A stretch of DNA of 48,163 nt from Actinomycetota bacterium (GTDB taxonomy: Bacteria; Actinomycetota; Actinomycetes; S36-B12), in NCBI GenBank assembly GCA_009699015.1, contig WLOY01000008.1:1-48163 (forward strand), in the 5' to 3' direction. The notes under the pieces are model-generated. The model had not been told where the DNA came from. It saw nothing but the letters and a program-made list of their open reading frames with translations, and did not search any database. The first letter of the stretch is position 1. Each line of letters begins with the position of its first letter. Both the position numbers and the translations under genes were made by a program. Below are positions 7,127-16,434 of the stretch, in pieces.

Positions 7127-8377
7127 TTACCAGCAGCCATTCACGGTCGCCGCTAGGCCGTCGGCTGCCTGACGGGTGGCGAGGGCGGTGAACCGCTGAG
7201 GACGGTCGTTGACGAGGATCGAGAAGGACTTCTGCAGGCCATCGGTGGCAGTCGTCACTCCGCTCAGGCCGATCGTGTCGAAGAGGGTGCCGGTCTTTGC
7301 GCGGACCTCGGCGCGAGCGCAGCGGGAATGCTTCGTCGTGAATCGTCCGTATTTCGAGTCGAGGGTGCCGGACACTCCGGAGATCGGCATGGCGGATGCG
7401 TCGTACATGACAGCGAATCGAGCCGGGTCGCCGGTGCTGCTGAGCCGCGTGACGTTCGCGAGGGCGAGGGCGGTCAGCCGATCCTTACGGGACAGGCCAC
7501 TGCCGTCCACGATGGCCAGGCCAGCGGTGTCGATGCCGAGTTCAGCGAGGGTCGATGCTGCGGCGGTCCGGGCGCCCTCCCACGTTGCGGGCTGCCCTTT
7601 CGCGATCGCTACATGGCGGAAGAGGACCTCCGCGACGTTGTTCTCGGACTCGCGCAGCATGATTCGCACGGCATCGGCGGCACTGTGCCGGCTCACCGCG
7701 GCGAGCGGTGCAGCATCGGGGGCGACATCGACCTCGCTTCCGGCCTGAACAGTGAAGCCGAGTGCCTTGAGCCGCTGGCGGAACACCTGCAGGGCGCTGG
7801 CGGCGGGATCCGTCGAGTAGTCGCCGAGCCGCGCGAGCGGGCTGACCGAGGCGGCGACCGACGGAATGTATCCGCGGGGCCATCCGGGCGCACGTGACGG
7901 CGGGGCGAAGAGGTTGAGGTCGCTGCTCACGGTCACCGGCGACGCGGGATCAATGAATGACGCGACGTCCGACGCGAGCGACCGGAGGTCCGATGAGGTG
8001 AGGAGGGGGTCCCCGCCCCCCTGGAGGACGATCTCGCCGGCACCGGGCCCCGTGAACACTGCGGTGCGAAAGGTCCGGTCCGGACCGACGGCAGCCACCG
8101 TGGTGACGGCGGTGACAATCTTCATGTTCGACGCTGGAAGCATCGGCCGGTCGGCCTTGCGCGAGAAGATCACCCGCCCGGAGGCTGCGTCGAGCACGGC
8201 CACCGCGACATCGGAGCCGAAGCGCGGGTTGTCGATCCTCGCGGTGATCCGCGCGTTGATGCGCGCCTCGGCCTGCTCCGTGGATGCGGGAGGCGCGGCG
8301 ATTGCCGCAGGGGCCAGGGCCACGCTCGACGGGACAAGGGCCACGGTCAGGGCAAGGAGGGCTACGGGACGCTTCAC
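7127..8377 (-). CDS. dacB: D-alanyl-D-alanine carboxypeptidase / endopeptidase (PBP4, peptidase S13)
   Basis: A secreted penicillin-binding protein that trims or cleaves peptidoglycan peptides. From GTG 8377 the protein has 416 residues, beginning with a signal peptide (KRPVALLALTVALVP to AAIAAPP). The three serine-acyl-enzyme motifs are visible: SxxK as SNMK (83-86), SxN as SEN within RESENNVAEV, and KTG within RAKTGTLFDTIGLSG. The frame stays open upstream to 8581, but the added 68 residues precede the signal peptide and overlap the divergent gene, so the GTG is preferred. It is divergent from the GH18 gene across about 106 bp; both proteins are exported. Confidence 0.92.
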   Translation of the reverse strand: MKRPVALLALTVALVPSSVALAPAAIAAPPASTEQAEARINARITARIDNPRFGSDVAVAVLDAASGRVIFSRKADRPMLPASNMKIVTAVTTVAAVGPDRTFRTAVFTGPGAGEIVLQGGGDPLLTSSDLRSLASDVASFIDPASPVTVSSDLNLFAPPSRAPGWPRGYIPSVAASVSPLARLGDYSTDPAASALQVFRQRLKALGFTVQAGSEVDVAPDAAPLAAVSRHSAADAVRIMLRESENNVAEVLFRHVAIAKGQPATWEGARTAAASTLAELGIDTAGLAIVDGSGLSRKDRLTALALANVTRLSSTGDPARFAVMYDASAMPISGVSGTLDSKYGRFTTKHSRCARAEVRAKTGTLFDTIGLSGVTTATDGLQKSFSILVNDRPQRFTALATRQAADGLAATVNGCW

Positions 8378-8483
8378 GGGACCATCCTGCGACAGGCCGG
8401 CGACCGGGCCCGTGTCGGGGTCTGCGGATGAAGTGACGCACAATGGAGTCTCGCCCGCATCGTTCGAGGAATGGAGCCGCGTC

Positions 8484-10283
8484 TTGCGCCGCGTCGTCTT
8501 ACTGCCCGCGGTCATCGGCATGCTCGCGGGCTTCCTAGGGGTGGCCCCCGTAGCCCAAGCGGAGACCCCGAAGATCGCCACTGGCTGGCTGCCCTACTGG
8601 ATGACCTCGCCGGCCAGGCCAGCCGGCGTCAACTCGGCAGTGGCGAATGCTGACCTGCTGAGCGAGGTGTCGCCCTTCTGGTACTCGGCAATGCAGGGGG
8701 GAGCGGCGGGGGTCCAGCCGAAGGTGAACCCCAATTTCACGAATGCCGACGCGAACATGAGCTGGTCCCTCGCCCAGCTCCGTGGAGCCGGGCTGCGCAT
8801 CGTGCCGGCGATCGCCGACAGCTCGGGCAAGGGCAAGATGGCGTCAGTTCTTGCCGATCCCGCGAGGCGAACCGCGCATGTGGCCGACCTGCTCAACCTC
8901 GTCGTCGCGAACGGCTACGACGGCCTCGACCTCGACTACGAGACCTTCGCCTTCAGCGACGGACGGGCATCCTGGGCAGCTACCCAGCCGAACTGGACCG
9001 CTTTCGTCCAGGAGCTCGGCGCTGCCCTGCGTGCCCAGGGTAAGACCCTGTCGGTCACGATCCCGCCGCCCTGCTCCACGGCGGGTGTCTGCGGGCCCAC
9101 GCAGGGCTACTGGGTCTACAACATGACCGGCATTGCCCCCTTTGTGGACCGCATCCGGATCATGGCCTACGACTACCACGTTCAGGGCATCGGTGCGATC
9201 GCGCCGATGCCGTGGGTCCGCTCGATCGTTGCCTACGCAGCGTCGGCCGTGCCTGCAGACAAGATCCAGATCGGCGTCCCCACCTATGGCCGGGCGTGGA
9301 CCAAGCGCACGGCGTCGGGTGGCTACCAGCTCTCGGGAAACTGTCCTGCCAGCGGGACGAGCGGCTACAGGACCCTCACGTCGATGGCTTCGGTCACTGA
9401 CGCCGACATTCCCGGCCAGCTCGCCACATTGGGCGTCGACCCGGCAACGATTCAGTGGGACCCGACGTCGCAGGAGAACTGGGTCGAGTACCCCAAGGTC
9501 CTGAACTGGACTGACGCGTCCGGTGCTACCCAGACCTGCACGGCGAAGCGGATCATGTGGTGGGTAGGTCCGCAGGCGGTGCTCGCCCGCACGCAGCTCG
9601 TCGGTGAGTTCGGTCTCGCCGGGGCCGCGTACTGGACGATCGGCGGCGATGACCCCGCCCAATGGCCGCTCATCCGCGCTTACGCCCAGCAGTTGGCGCC
9701 GGCCGCGACGGAGGTTGCGCTTACGGTTCCGCCCACGGTCGCGTTCGCCCAGCCGATGGCCATCTCGGCGGTCATCACCTCGGGAGGTGTCCCGGTGACA
9801 GGCGTCGATGCGACGCTTCAGTTCCAGAAGGCCCAGACCAAGGACTGGGCCGCGATCACGAGTGCGCCGATTGCAGATGACGGCACGGTCATCTTCAATC
9901 CGACCGTCACCGAGCCGGGATCCTGGCGCATCTTCGTACCGGGCGTTGCCGGCCGGGCCGAGCAGGCGAGTGATCCGGTGCCGGTGCTCGTCACCTCGGT
10001 CGTGAGGGCGCGCCCGAAGAAGGTCGTCGTCAAGGCGAAGGACAGCACGGTGGTTCGAGTGGTCGCCCAGCCTGCCCGCAAGAAGCAGGTCATCCTCGTC
10101 CAGGTGCAGCGAGGGGAGAGGTGGCGGACGGTCGGCAAAGGCAGGACTGACGCCCGCGGGGTCGTGAAGGTGACGATTCAGATGCCCCGCAACAAGGGTG
10201 TCCTTACGTATCGCGCGACGGCGAACGCACGTGGCGGCATCAGCTACGGAGTGTCGGAGACCTTCACGATCCGGGTGAAGTAG
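8484..10283 (+). CDS. secreted glycoside hydrolase family 18 protein
   Basis: A 599-residue exported glycosidase. A TTG start at 8484 is chosen because GGAG lies 7 nt upstream and a signal peptide follows at once (RRVVLLPAVIGMLAGFLG to AQA). The GH18 barrel spans about residues 30-400, with the catalytic signature DGLDLDYE (146-153, Glu153 as acid) and MAYDYH on a later strand. The last 180 residues form an Ig-like/beta-sandwich region rich in Val and Lys. Such proteins cleave chitin, GlcNAc-containing glycans or spore/cell-wall polymers; the substrate cannot be decided. A frame extension upstream to 7866 is antisense to dacB and rejected. Confidence 0.88.
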   Translation: MRRVVLLPAVIGMLAGFLGVAPVAQAETPKIATGWLPYWMTSPARPAGVNSAVANADLLSEVSPFWYSAMQGGAAGVQPKVNPNFTNADANMSWSLAQLRGAGLRIVPAIADSSGKGKMASVLADPARRTAHVADLLNLVVANGYDGLDLDYETFAFSDGRASWAATQPNWTAFVQELGAALRAQGKTLSVTIPPPCSTAGVCGPTQGYWVYNMTGIAPFVDRIRIMAYDYHVQGIGAIAPMPWVRSIVAYAASAVPADKIQIGVPTYGRAWTKRTASGGYQLSGNCPASGTSGYRTLTSMASVTDADIPGQLATLGVDPATIQWDPTSQENWVEYPKVLNWTDASGATQTCTAKRIMWWVGPQAVLARTQLVGEFGLAGAAYWTIGGDDPAQWPLIRAYAQQLAPAATEVALTVPPTVAFAQPMAISAVITSGGVPVTGVDATLQFQKAQTKDWAAITSAPIADDGTVIFNPTVTEPGSWRIFVPGVAGRAEQASDPVPVLVTSVVRARPKKVVVKAKDSTVVRVVAQPARKKQVILVQVQRGERWRTVGKGRTDARGVVKVTIQMPRNKGVLTYRATANARGGISYGVSETFTIRVK

Positions 10284-10286
10284 CGG

Positions 10287-12044
10287 TCAGGCGGATGGGC
10301 TGACGGGTTCGAGGCACACCGAAGGCAGGTCGAACCAACGCAGGTGCTCGAAGTCGTCTGAGAGGGTCGCAGAGCCCTCGGCTAGGACGTCGATCGGAAG
10401 CGACTCAAGCAGGTCCTGAGCTTCAGCGAGGTAGCCGGCGAGCGCCGACTCGGGCGCCTGATCGCGCTGCTGCGGGTACTGCAGGTGGCCGTGCTCGTCG
10501 TAGTGGAGTTGGCGCAGGCGCAGGGGTGGCTCGACTGGACCGCCTCGGTGATGCCAGCGACCGGTGGCGGTGTCGAACCGGTACTGGGGGAGCAGTTTCC
10601 AGCCAGCGGTGGCAATCAGGTCGACGGCCTGCACGACGTAATGGAAGACGGGCTCGGAGATGAAGTAGTTGAAGTTCACCCGGACCCAGCCGGGCTTGAT
10701 CCCCTCGCAACCGTGGGTGATCTCGCGCTCGAACTCGTGCGAGCGTTCGACGTCAATCCCAAGGAGCCGGTGCCCGTAGGGGCCTGCGCACGAGCAGCCG
10801 CCTCGCGACTGGATCCCGAACAGATCGTTGAGGATCGCGACGACGAGGTTGTGGTGGAGATAGCGCCCGTTGTGGCGTCGGACGACGAAGGAGACGATGG
10901 AAAGGCGTTCGGCGGTGAGGTTGCCGAGTACCTGGATAGAGGGGTTGGTGCCCCAGACCTCGATAGCTCGGGTGACGAAGTCGGACTCATGGGCCCGGAT
11001 CACATCGACCCCGACTTCGTTCTTCAGTGCGAACACGAGACCCGCGCGGATCGATTCGATGATCGCAGGCGTGCCGCCCTCCTCCCGGTGGACGGGATCC
11101 TCGAGGTAGCGGTGCTCCTCGGGATTGACGTAGGCGACGGTGCCGCCGCCGACGATGTCAGGGACGGTGTTGCGCAGGTGCTCACGCCGGATGATGAGGA
11201 TGCCGGGCGTGCCGGGACCGCCGACGAACTTGTGAGGGCTCAGGACGATGGCGTCCTTGTAGGCCAAGGGGTGGTCGGAGCAACGGGGGTTCATCTCGAT
11301 GTCTATGTAGGGGGCGGCCGCGGCGAAGTCCCAGAAGGCGAGTGCGTCGTGCTCGTGGAGGAGTTGGGTGATGGCGTGGGTGTCGGAGACGATGCCAGTG
11401 ACGTTGCTCGCGGCGCTGAACGAGGCGATCTTCATCGGCCGTGACGCGTACCGCTCGAGCTCCTCGCGCAGGTGTTCGACATCGATATGGCCGTCAGGAT
11501 CCTCGTGGATGGTGACGACATCGGCGATTGACTCACGCCAGGGGAGCTCATTGCTGTGGTGCTCGAACGGGCCGATGAACACGACGGGGCGCTCATCCGC
11601 AGGGATGTGCGAGGAGAGCTGGTAGCGGGCGTCTAGGTCTGCGGGAATCCGCAGGTTGAGGACTCCGACGAGCTTGTTGATGGCTCCGGTGGAGCCGGAC
11701 CCGGTGAAGATGACGCAGGTGCTGTCGTCGCCATTGACCGCGGTGCGAATGATCTCGCGGGCATCCTCGCGAAGCCGGGTGGTCTGCAGCCCCGTCCCGC
11801 TGGACTCGGTGTGGGTATTCGCATAGCGGGGGAGGACCTCCCCGCGAATGAAGTCCTCGATGAAGCTGAGGGCTCGTCCGCTGGCGGTGTAGTCGGCATA
11901 CGTGACGCGCCGGGGGCCGAATGGCCCGTGCATGATCTGGTCGTCTCCGATGACGGATTCGCGGATCCTCGTGAGGAGTTCGGGATTCGGCAGATCTGGT
12001 CTCTTCGCCGGAATCGCTCCCGGGGCCGCAATCGTGTCCGTCAT
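10287..12044 (-). CDS. class-V aminotransferase / cysteine desulfurase-like PLP enzyme
   Basis: A 585-residue fold-type I PLP enzyme. The PLP lysine lies in [15 protein letters not shown], and a candidate sulfur-relay cysteine lies in [18 protein letters not shown], the position occupied by the catalytic Cys of cysteine desulfurases. A 120-residue C-terminal extension follows the standard domain. The ATG at 12044 follows a TACGCT box by 7 nt; upstream ATGs would run into the divergent clpS. Possible roles are cysteine desulfuration or another beta-elimination; proximity to the cysO-cysM block is suggestive only. It converges on the GH18 gene with 3 bp between stops. Confidence 0.82.
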   Translation of the reverse strand: MTDTIAAPGAIPAKRPDLPNPELLTRIRESVIGDDQIMHGPFGPRRVTYADYTASGRALSFIEDFIRGEVLPRYANTHTESSGTGLQTTRLREDAREIIRTAVNGDDSTCVIFTGSGSTGAINKLVGVLNLRIPADLDARYQLSSHIPADERPVVFIGPFEHHSNELPWRESIADVVTIHEDPDGHIDVEHLREELERYASRPMKIASFSAASNVTGIVSDTHAITQLLHEHDALAFWDFAAAAPYIDIEMNPRCSDHPLAYKDAIVLSPHKFVGGPGTPGILIIRREHLRNTVPDIVGGGTVAYVNPEEHRYLEDPVHREEGGTPAIIESIRAGLVFALKNEVGVDVIRAHESDFVTRAIEVWGTNPSIQVLGNLTAERLSIVSFVVRRHNGRYLHHNLVVAILNDLFGIQSRGGCSCAGPYGHRLLGIDVERSHEFEREITHGCEGIKPGWVRVNFNYFISEPVFHYVVQAVDLIATAGWKLLPQYRFDTATGRWHHRGGPVEPPLRLRQLHYDEHGHLQYPQQRDQAPESALAGYLAEAQDLLESLPIDVLAEGSATLSDDFEHLRWFDLPSVCLEPVSPSA

Positions 12045-12051
12045 ACCGAGC

Positions 12052-12057
12052 AGCGTA
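12052..12057 (-). promoter_or_regulatory. -10 box of leaderless class-V aminotransferase gene
   Basis: TACGCT on the reverse strand lies 7 nt before the ATG at 12044. The rest of this promoter must lie inside the 5' end of clpS. Confidence 0.45.
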
Positions 12058-12060
12058 CGA

Positions 12061-12066
12061 GACAAT
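12061..12066 (+). promoter_or_regulatory. -10 box of leaderless clpS
   Basis: GACAAT lies 6 nt before ATG 12073. Its -35 region would lie over the divergent gene's first codons. Confidence 0.4.
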
Positions 12067-12072
12067 GGCGGC

Positions 12073-12357
12073 ATGTCGATAGCGCCAGCCGAGCGCACCG
12101 CCCTCTCGGAGGAGACGGTGACGGAACGCCCGTGGGTGACGATTGTCTGGAACGACCCCATCAACCTCATGTCCTACGTCACGTACGTGTTCATGACCTA
12201 CTTCAAGTTCGACCGCGCAAAGGCTGAGCTCCTCATGCTCGACGTCCATGAGAAGGGCCGCGCGACAGTGTCGAGCGGCACCCGTGAGGCGATGGAGATC
12301 GACGTCGCAGCGATGCATTCCTACGGCCTGTGGGCCACGCTCCAGAAGGACGACTGA
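12073..12357 (+). CDS. clpS: ATP-dependent Clp protease adaptor ClpS
   Basis: A 94-residue adaptor that delivers N-degron substrates to ClpC/ClpA for ClpP degradation. The core is evident: [21 protein letters not shown], then the helix with [17 protein letters not shown] and a C-terminal LWATLQKDD. Substrate-pocket residues (N-D-x-x-N-x-M and the VHxxG region) are conserved. It is the first gene of the actinobacterial clpS-DUF2017 pair; its stop overlaps the next start (TGATG). Leaderless by inspection. Confidence 0.95.
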   Translation: MSIAPAERTALSEETVTERPWVTIVWNDPINLMSYVTYVFMTYFKFDRAKAELLMLDVHEKGRATVSSGTREAMEIDVAAMHSYGLWATLQKDD

Positions 12358-12911
12358 TGCCCGACGCCTTCTATCGGACCGGATCGGGCCGCACCGTCAT
12401 CAGGCTTGACGACGTCGAGAAGAGCCTCTTGCGCTCGCTCGCGGCGCAGGTGATCGAGTTCGTCGCTCCGGACGATGCTGGCGATGCTCGGGACCCGCTG
12501 GCGATCTTGGTCGGCATCGATGACGAGGCGAGGGCTCCGGACGACCCAGCGCTTGCGCGATTGCTGCCTGACGCGTACCAGGGCGATGATGACGCTGCGA
12601 TGGATTTTCGACGCTTCACCGAGCGGTCGCTGCGTGAGACGAAGACGGCGCATGCCCGCACTGTCGGTGAAGTGCTCGAGAGGTCGGGGGAGAAGGTCAC
12701 CCTCTCGGATCAGGAGCAGGCGAGCTGGCTGGGCTTTCTCAACGATGGCCGCCTGGCGATCGGCACCCGTATCGGGCTGACCGACGACAACCATGACGAG
12801 ATCGCCGCCCTCCCGGATGAGGATCCGAGGGCTGGCCTTCTGGACTTCTACGACTGGCTCACCTACCTGCAGGAGTCGCTCGTCCAGCTTCACCTGGATG
12901 ACCTTTCCTGA
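12357..12911 (+). CDS. DUF2017 family protein
   Basis: A 184-residue cytoplasmic protein of the DUF2017 family, found next to clpS across actinobacteria; its function is unknown. ATG 12357 overlaps the clpS stop by one base, so translation is coupled. The protein is acidic, with a helical N-terminal LLRSLAAQVIEFV segment, ARLLPDAYQGDDDAAMDFRRFTE, and a C-terminal DFYDWLTYLQESLVQLH helix. Association with Clp proteolysis is inference from gene order. Confidence 0.9.
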   Translation: MPDAFYRTGSGRTVIRLDDVEKSLLRSLAAQVIEFVAPDDAGDARDPLAILVGIDDEARAPDDPALARLLPDAYQGDDDAAMDFRRFTERSLRETKTAHARTVGEVLERSGEKVTLSDQEQASWLGFLNDGRLAIGTRIGLTDDNHDEIAALPDEDPRAGLLDFYDWLTYLQESLVQLHLDDLS

Positions 12912-12925
12912 GGTCCAGCCGGCTT

Positions 12926-13117
12926 CTACTCTTCCCGGGGCCGTGTTGCCCGAATCGCCTCGAGCTTGTGGATGCCAAGGAGATCCTGCTCGCGCCCTGA
13001 GGCGTGCTTCATTCGAATGAGGTCGTGAAAGCGGACGACCCACACCGCGACGCCTCCCGCATGGGCCACCGATGGCTCGATCGGGCTGACCTTGACACGA
13101 AGGAGCGGTGGCCCCAT
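12926..13117 (-). pseudogene. C-terminal remnant of a nucleotidyltransferase-type (AbiEii/MNT-like) gene
   Basis: A short reverse-strand frame with coding-like codon use. Its C-terminal half (VRFHDLIRMKHASGREQDLLGIHKLEAIRA) closely resembles the DLIRMKxAxGRPxDLxDIxxLE tail of nucleotidyltransferase/AbiEii-like toxin-antitoxin proteins. The rest of such a protein is missing, the frame begins inside the rhodopsin terminator hairpin, and no start has a clear SD. I read it as the decayed end of an inserted gene. It fills most of the 255-bp gap between DUF2017 and the rhodopsin gene. A short real gene is possible but less likely. Confidence 0.5.
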
Positions 13118-13134
13118 TGAGGGACCACCGCTCC
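13102..13134 (-). terminator. hairpin terminator downstream of rhodopsin gene
   Basis: A perfect 10-bp inverted repeat (GGAGCGGTGG at 13102-13111, CCACCGCTCC at 13125-13134) with a 13-nt loop lies about 33 nt after the rhodopsin stop. The T-tract on the reverse strand is weak (TCGTGTC), so termination efficiency is uncertain. Confidence 0.55.
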
Positions 13135-13166
13135 AACGCATGGTGCAGGCGCCGTAGCGCCGTTGA

Positions 13167-14000
13167 TCACGCTCCGCTGGACGGAGCCGCCTTGATCTCC
13201 TGCTCGGCGAAAGCCGCGTCGTCTGCGAAGCTCTTCTCGCGGGCGATCTTGTAGATGAGAAGGCCGAAGAGGCACTTCGCGAGGATGTCCGCGATCGAGT
13301 AGCCGACCTGACGCCACACGAAGGAATCTGCGCCCTCGAGCCCGAACATCGGGAACATGTACGAGATGGGGTAGACGCCCCAGGTCGCGAGGAGCAGCCA
13401 ACGCAGCCCGTTGAGGTCCTTGCCGACCTGCTCCGGCTGGCTCTTGGCCGCGCGGCTGAGCTCGACGAACAGCACGTACAGGATGTAGAGGAACGGGATC
13501 GTGGATGCGGCGCCCCAGATTGCCTTCGAGGCGGTGTCGGTCGCGAGCTCGCCCGGGTAGCCCAGGATGATCATCAGCGCGGAGGCGGGGATGAGCTTGA
13601 GCATGAGGCCCTTGCGGACCTTCGGTGCGAGTGCGAGTACTGCAATGGCTTCGAAGAGCAGCAACGGAACGGTGAGCAGCCAGTCGACGTAGCGGTAGCC
13701 CTCGTTGAAGCCATCGCCATTGACGAGCACGTAGGACATCGCGTTCATCGCGGTGGCCGGGGTGCCGTCGCCCACGGCAACGTATGCCTCGGTGAACGAG
13801 TTGAAGATCCGGAAGTAGTGGTACCCCGCGATGAGGGTCACGATTCCCGAAACAACGAGCGCCTGACGGTAGCGGGGAAGGACCCGTCCTTGGACGACGA
13901 AGAAGAACACCGTGGCCGCGAGCATGGAGGCCAGGGCGAACGAGAGCACGTTGTAGACCGTCTGGAACTGGGAATAATCGAGCTGGAGAACGGATTCCAT
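13167..14000 (-). CDS. light-driven proton-pumping rhodopsin (xanthorhodopsin/actinorhodopsin type)
   Basis: A 277-residue seven-helix retinal protein that exports protons in light. Helix C reads RYVDWLLTVPLLLFE, giving the proton-pump triad Asp106, Thr110 and Glu117 (DTE). Leu114 is at the proteorhodopsin colour-tuning site and predicts green absorption. Lys242 in DILAKCLFG is the Schiff-base lysine. His61 in GYHYFRIFNSF matches the His that pairs with the counterion. A Gly in helix E (IWGAASTIPF, Gly163) could leave the gap through which a carotenoid antenna contacts retinal; this alignment is from memory. The start is fixed by GGAGG 6-7 nt upstream. No retinal-synthesis genes are in the window. 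It sits reversed inside an otherwise conserved gene block. Confidence 0.95.
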   Translation of the reverse strand: MESVLQLDYSQFQTVYNVLSFALASMLAATVFFFVVQGRVLPRYRQALVVSGIVTLIAGYHYFRIFNSFTEAYVAVGDGTPATAMNAMSYVLVNGDGFNEGYRYVDWLLTVPLLLFEAIAVLALAPKVRKGLMLKLIPASALMIILGYPGELATDTASKAIWGAASTIPFLYILYVLFVELSRAAKSQPEQVGKDLNGLRWLLLATWGVYPISYMFPMFGLEGADSFVWRQVGYSIADILAKCLFGLLIYKIAREKSFADDAAFAEQEIKAAPSSGA

Positions 14001-14126
14001 TTAAGACCTCCGGATAGTGATGAGATGTGGTTTCCAAGTTCGGCGTGACGCGTTCCGAAGGAGCGCTCCCCGTCAAGCGCACAGTCTGGGACCACTTCCC
14101 GAGTGTTGCAACCGGAGCGGGCGCCG

Positions 14127-14132
14127 TAGGGT
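14127..14132 (+). promoter_or_regulatory. -10 box of leaderless mec-cysO-cysM operon
   Basis: TAGGGT lies 6 nt before the GTG start at 14139, with no SD. It would drive the whole cysteine-synthesis operon. Confidence 0.5.
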
Positions 14133-14138
14133 TGCTTT

Positions 14139-14567
14139 GTGCTGAAGATTCCCCGACGCCTTGTTGATGACATGGTTGCCCACGCTCGAGCCGATCACCC
14201 GGACGAAGCCTGCGGGGTCGTCGCGGGCCCGTCCGATTCGGGCGTTCCATCACGTTTTGTCCCAATGCTCAATGCGGCCAGGTCGCCGACGTTCTACGAG
14301 TTCGACTCGACTGACCTGCTTCGCCTGTACCGCGACATGGACGATCGCGACGAGGTCCCGGTCGTCATCTACCACTCGCACACCGCCACGGAGGCCTACC
14401 CGTCACGGACGGACATCGCGCTCGCATCCGAACCTGATGCCCACTACGTCCTCATATCGACCCGGGAGACGGGCTCGGATGAGGGGCCGTTCGAATTCCG
14501 CTCATTTCGAATCCTCGACGGCGAGGTGAGCGAGGAGGAGGTCTCGATCGTCGAGGCCGGTACTTGA
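14139..14567 (+). CDS. mec: CysO-cysteine peptidase (JAMM/MPN+ metalloprotease)
   Basis: A 142-residue JAMM-domain zinc protease. In mycobacteria Mec releases cysteine from CysO-cysteine, the last step of sulfur-carrier-dependent cysteine synthesis. The metal signature is complete: Glu23 in DEACG, then HSH-x7-S-x2-D (His79, His81, Ser89, Asp92) in YHSHTATEAYPSRTD. The GTG start at 14139 follows a TAGGGT box by 6 nt. cysO and cysM follow directly. It could also trim the C-terminal alanine of the second CysO paralogue encoded at 24914 (inference). Confidence 0.93.
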   Translation: MLKIPRRLVDDMVAHARADHPDEACGVVAGPSDSGVPSRFVPMLNAARSPTFYEFDSTDLLRLYRDMDDRDEVPVVIYHSHTATEAYPSRTDIALASEPDAHYVLISTRETGSDEGPFEFRSFRILDGEVSEEEVSIVEAGT

Positions 14568-14656
14568 ATCGACTGGCACGCGACGTTGCTGCAATTCATG
14601 TGCAGTAGCGGAAACCCGGGATGCCGGGCGCTGCCAAAGCATGGGAGACTCCGGCC

Positions 14657-14929
14657 ATGCCAGTTGAAGTGCGAGTCCCCACCATCCTGCGCACGTACAC
14701 CGGAGGCGAGAAGGTGGTGACAGCTGAGGGCGCCTCGCTCGCAGACGTGATCGCTGATCTCGAGTCGAACCATCCGGGGATCGGCGAGCGACTCCTCGAT
14801 GAGAGCGGCCTGCGCCGCTTCGTGAACATTTACGTCAATGACGAGGACGTCCGGTTCCTCGACGGACTCGGCTCCGTCATATCCGACGGTGACTCGATCA
14901 CGATCCTGCCTGCCGTCGCCGGAGGCTAG
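14657..14929 (+). CDS. cysO: sulfur-carrier protein CysO
   Basis: A 90-residue ubiquitin-like (MoaD/ThiS) sulfur carrier. Its C-terminal thiocarboxylate donates sulfur to CysM. It is collinear with mycobacterial CysO: VPTILRTYTGG near the N-terminus, RRFVNIYVNDEDVRFLDG in the middle and ITILPAVAGG at the C-terminus, ending exactly at the reactive Gly-Gly. ATG 14657 is preferred over 14621 because GGGAGA lies upstream and it matches the family N-terminus. The second copy at 24914 differs at the C-terminus. Activation would require a MoeB/MoeZ-type adenylyltransferase, which is not in the window. Confidence 0.95.
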   Translation: MPVEVRVPTILRTYTGGEKVVTAEGASLADVIADLESNHPGIGERLLDESGLRRFVNIYVNDEDVRFLDGLGSVISDGDSITILPAVAGG

Positions 14930-15883
<954 letters not shown>

Positions 15884-15921
15884 GGGTCGCATGAATGCGC
15901 TCGCTACCCCCGTTGGCTCGG

Positions 15922-16326
15922 CTATGCCGTCTGCTGGAACCAGGCCTTCGCCTTCGACGTGTTGATGATGAGCAGGATGGCGAGGTTGATGACGATCGCC
16001 AGCCAGCCATAGGGCAGCCGGAACAGCGCGAAGACGATATTAAGCACCGCGAGGAATGAGATGAGCAGGTGCGCGGTCGCGCTGCCGATGAGGGTGAGCT
16101 TCGTGAGCCAGAAGTACATGAGCCCCAGGATCACCGACAGGAGACCATTCATCACGAGGTAGAACGTGGGGATGTTCGTGAGCTCCTTGCCGCCGAGGTC
16201 GGTGATGGAGTAGGGCGCGAAGATCATCCAGAAGCCGAAGATGATGTTGAAGATCGCGGCGACGAAGATCAGGACCGCGACGAGCAGAACGCCGAAGGGC
16301 CGGGTGTCTGGCGCTGTCTGTGACAT
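15922..16326 (-). CDS. small four-helix membrane protein (DUF7144-like)
   Basis: A 134-residue integral membrane protein with four hydrophobic helices (FGVLLVAVLIFVAAIFNIIFG; FYLVMNGLLSVILGLMYFWL; a third ending in VLNIVFALF; WLAIVINLAILLIINT). It resembles small actinobacterial membrane proteins of the DUF7144 type; that family name is tentative and the function unknown. ATG 16326 has an AGAGGAGAG ribosome binding site. It is reversed relative to the flanking cysM and murI. Confidence 0.75.
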   Translation of the reverse strand: MSQTAPDTRPFGVLLVAVLIFVAAIFNIIFGFWMIFAPYSITDLGGKELTNIPTFYLVMNGLLSVILGLMYFWLTKLTLIGSATAHLLISFLAVLNIVFALFRLPYGWLAIVINLAILLIINTSKAKAWFQQTA

Positions 16327-16419
16327 GTTCTCTCCTCTTGAGCGAGTGAATCGGCCCGGCAAAACCGCGCCTTGCCAAAGGGTAGGCAAGCGTGCGGATG
16401 ATTCGGGCCAACCGCGCCG

Positions 16420-16425
16420 TAGGCT
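16420..16425 (+). promoter_or_regulatory. -10 box upstream of murI
   Basis: TAGGCT lies 9 nt before ATG 16435, with no SD; the transcript would be leaderless or carry only 2-3 leader bases. Confidence 0.45.
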
Positions 16426-16434
16426 AAGCGCGTT

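Noticed and set aside
7866..8483. Upstream extension of the GH18 frame to 7866
   Set aside because: It runs antisense through dacB; the signal peptide beginning at TTG 8484 with an SD fixes the N-terminus.
10485..11444. Forward 319-codon frame opposite the class-V aminotransferase
   Set aside because: Antisense shadow; Asp/Val/Gly-rich with no recognisable domain.
13009..14265. Reverse-strand frame of 418 codons over the rhodopsin gene
   Set aside because: It is the same strand but another frame of the rhodopsin; composition is Arg/Pro-rich and it lacks membrane helices.
15884..15921. Terminator between cysM and the convergent membrane-protein gene
   Set aside because: GGGGT/ACCCC and CGCAT/ATGCG can pair only with a 6-nt bulge and there is no T-tract, so I do not list it.
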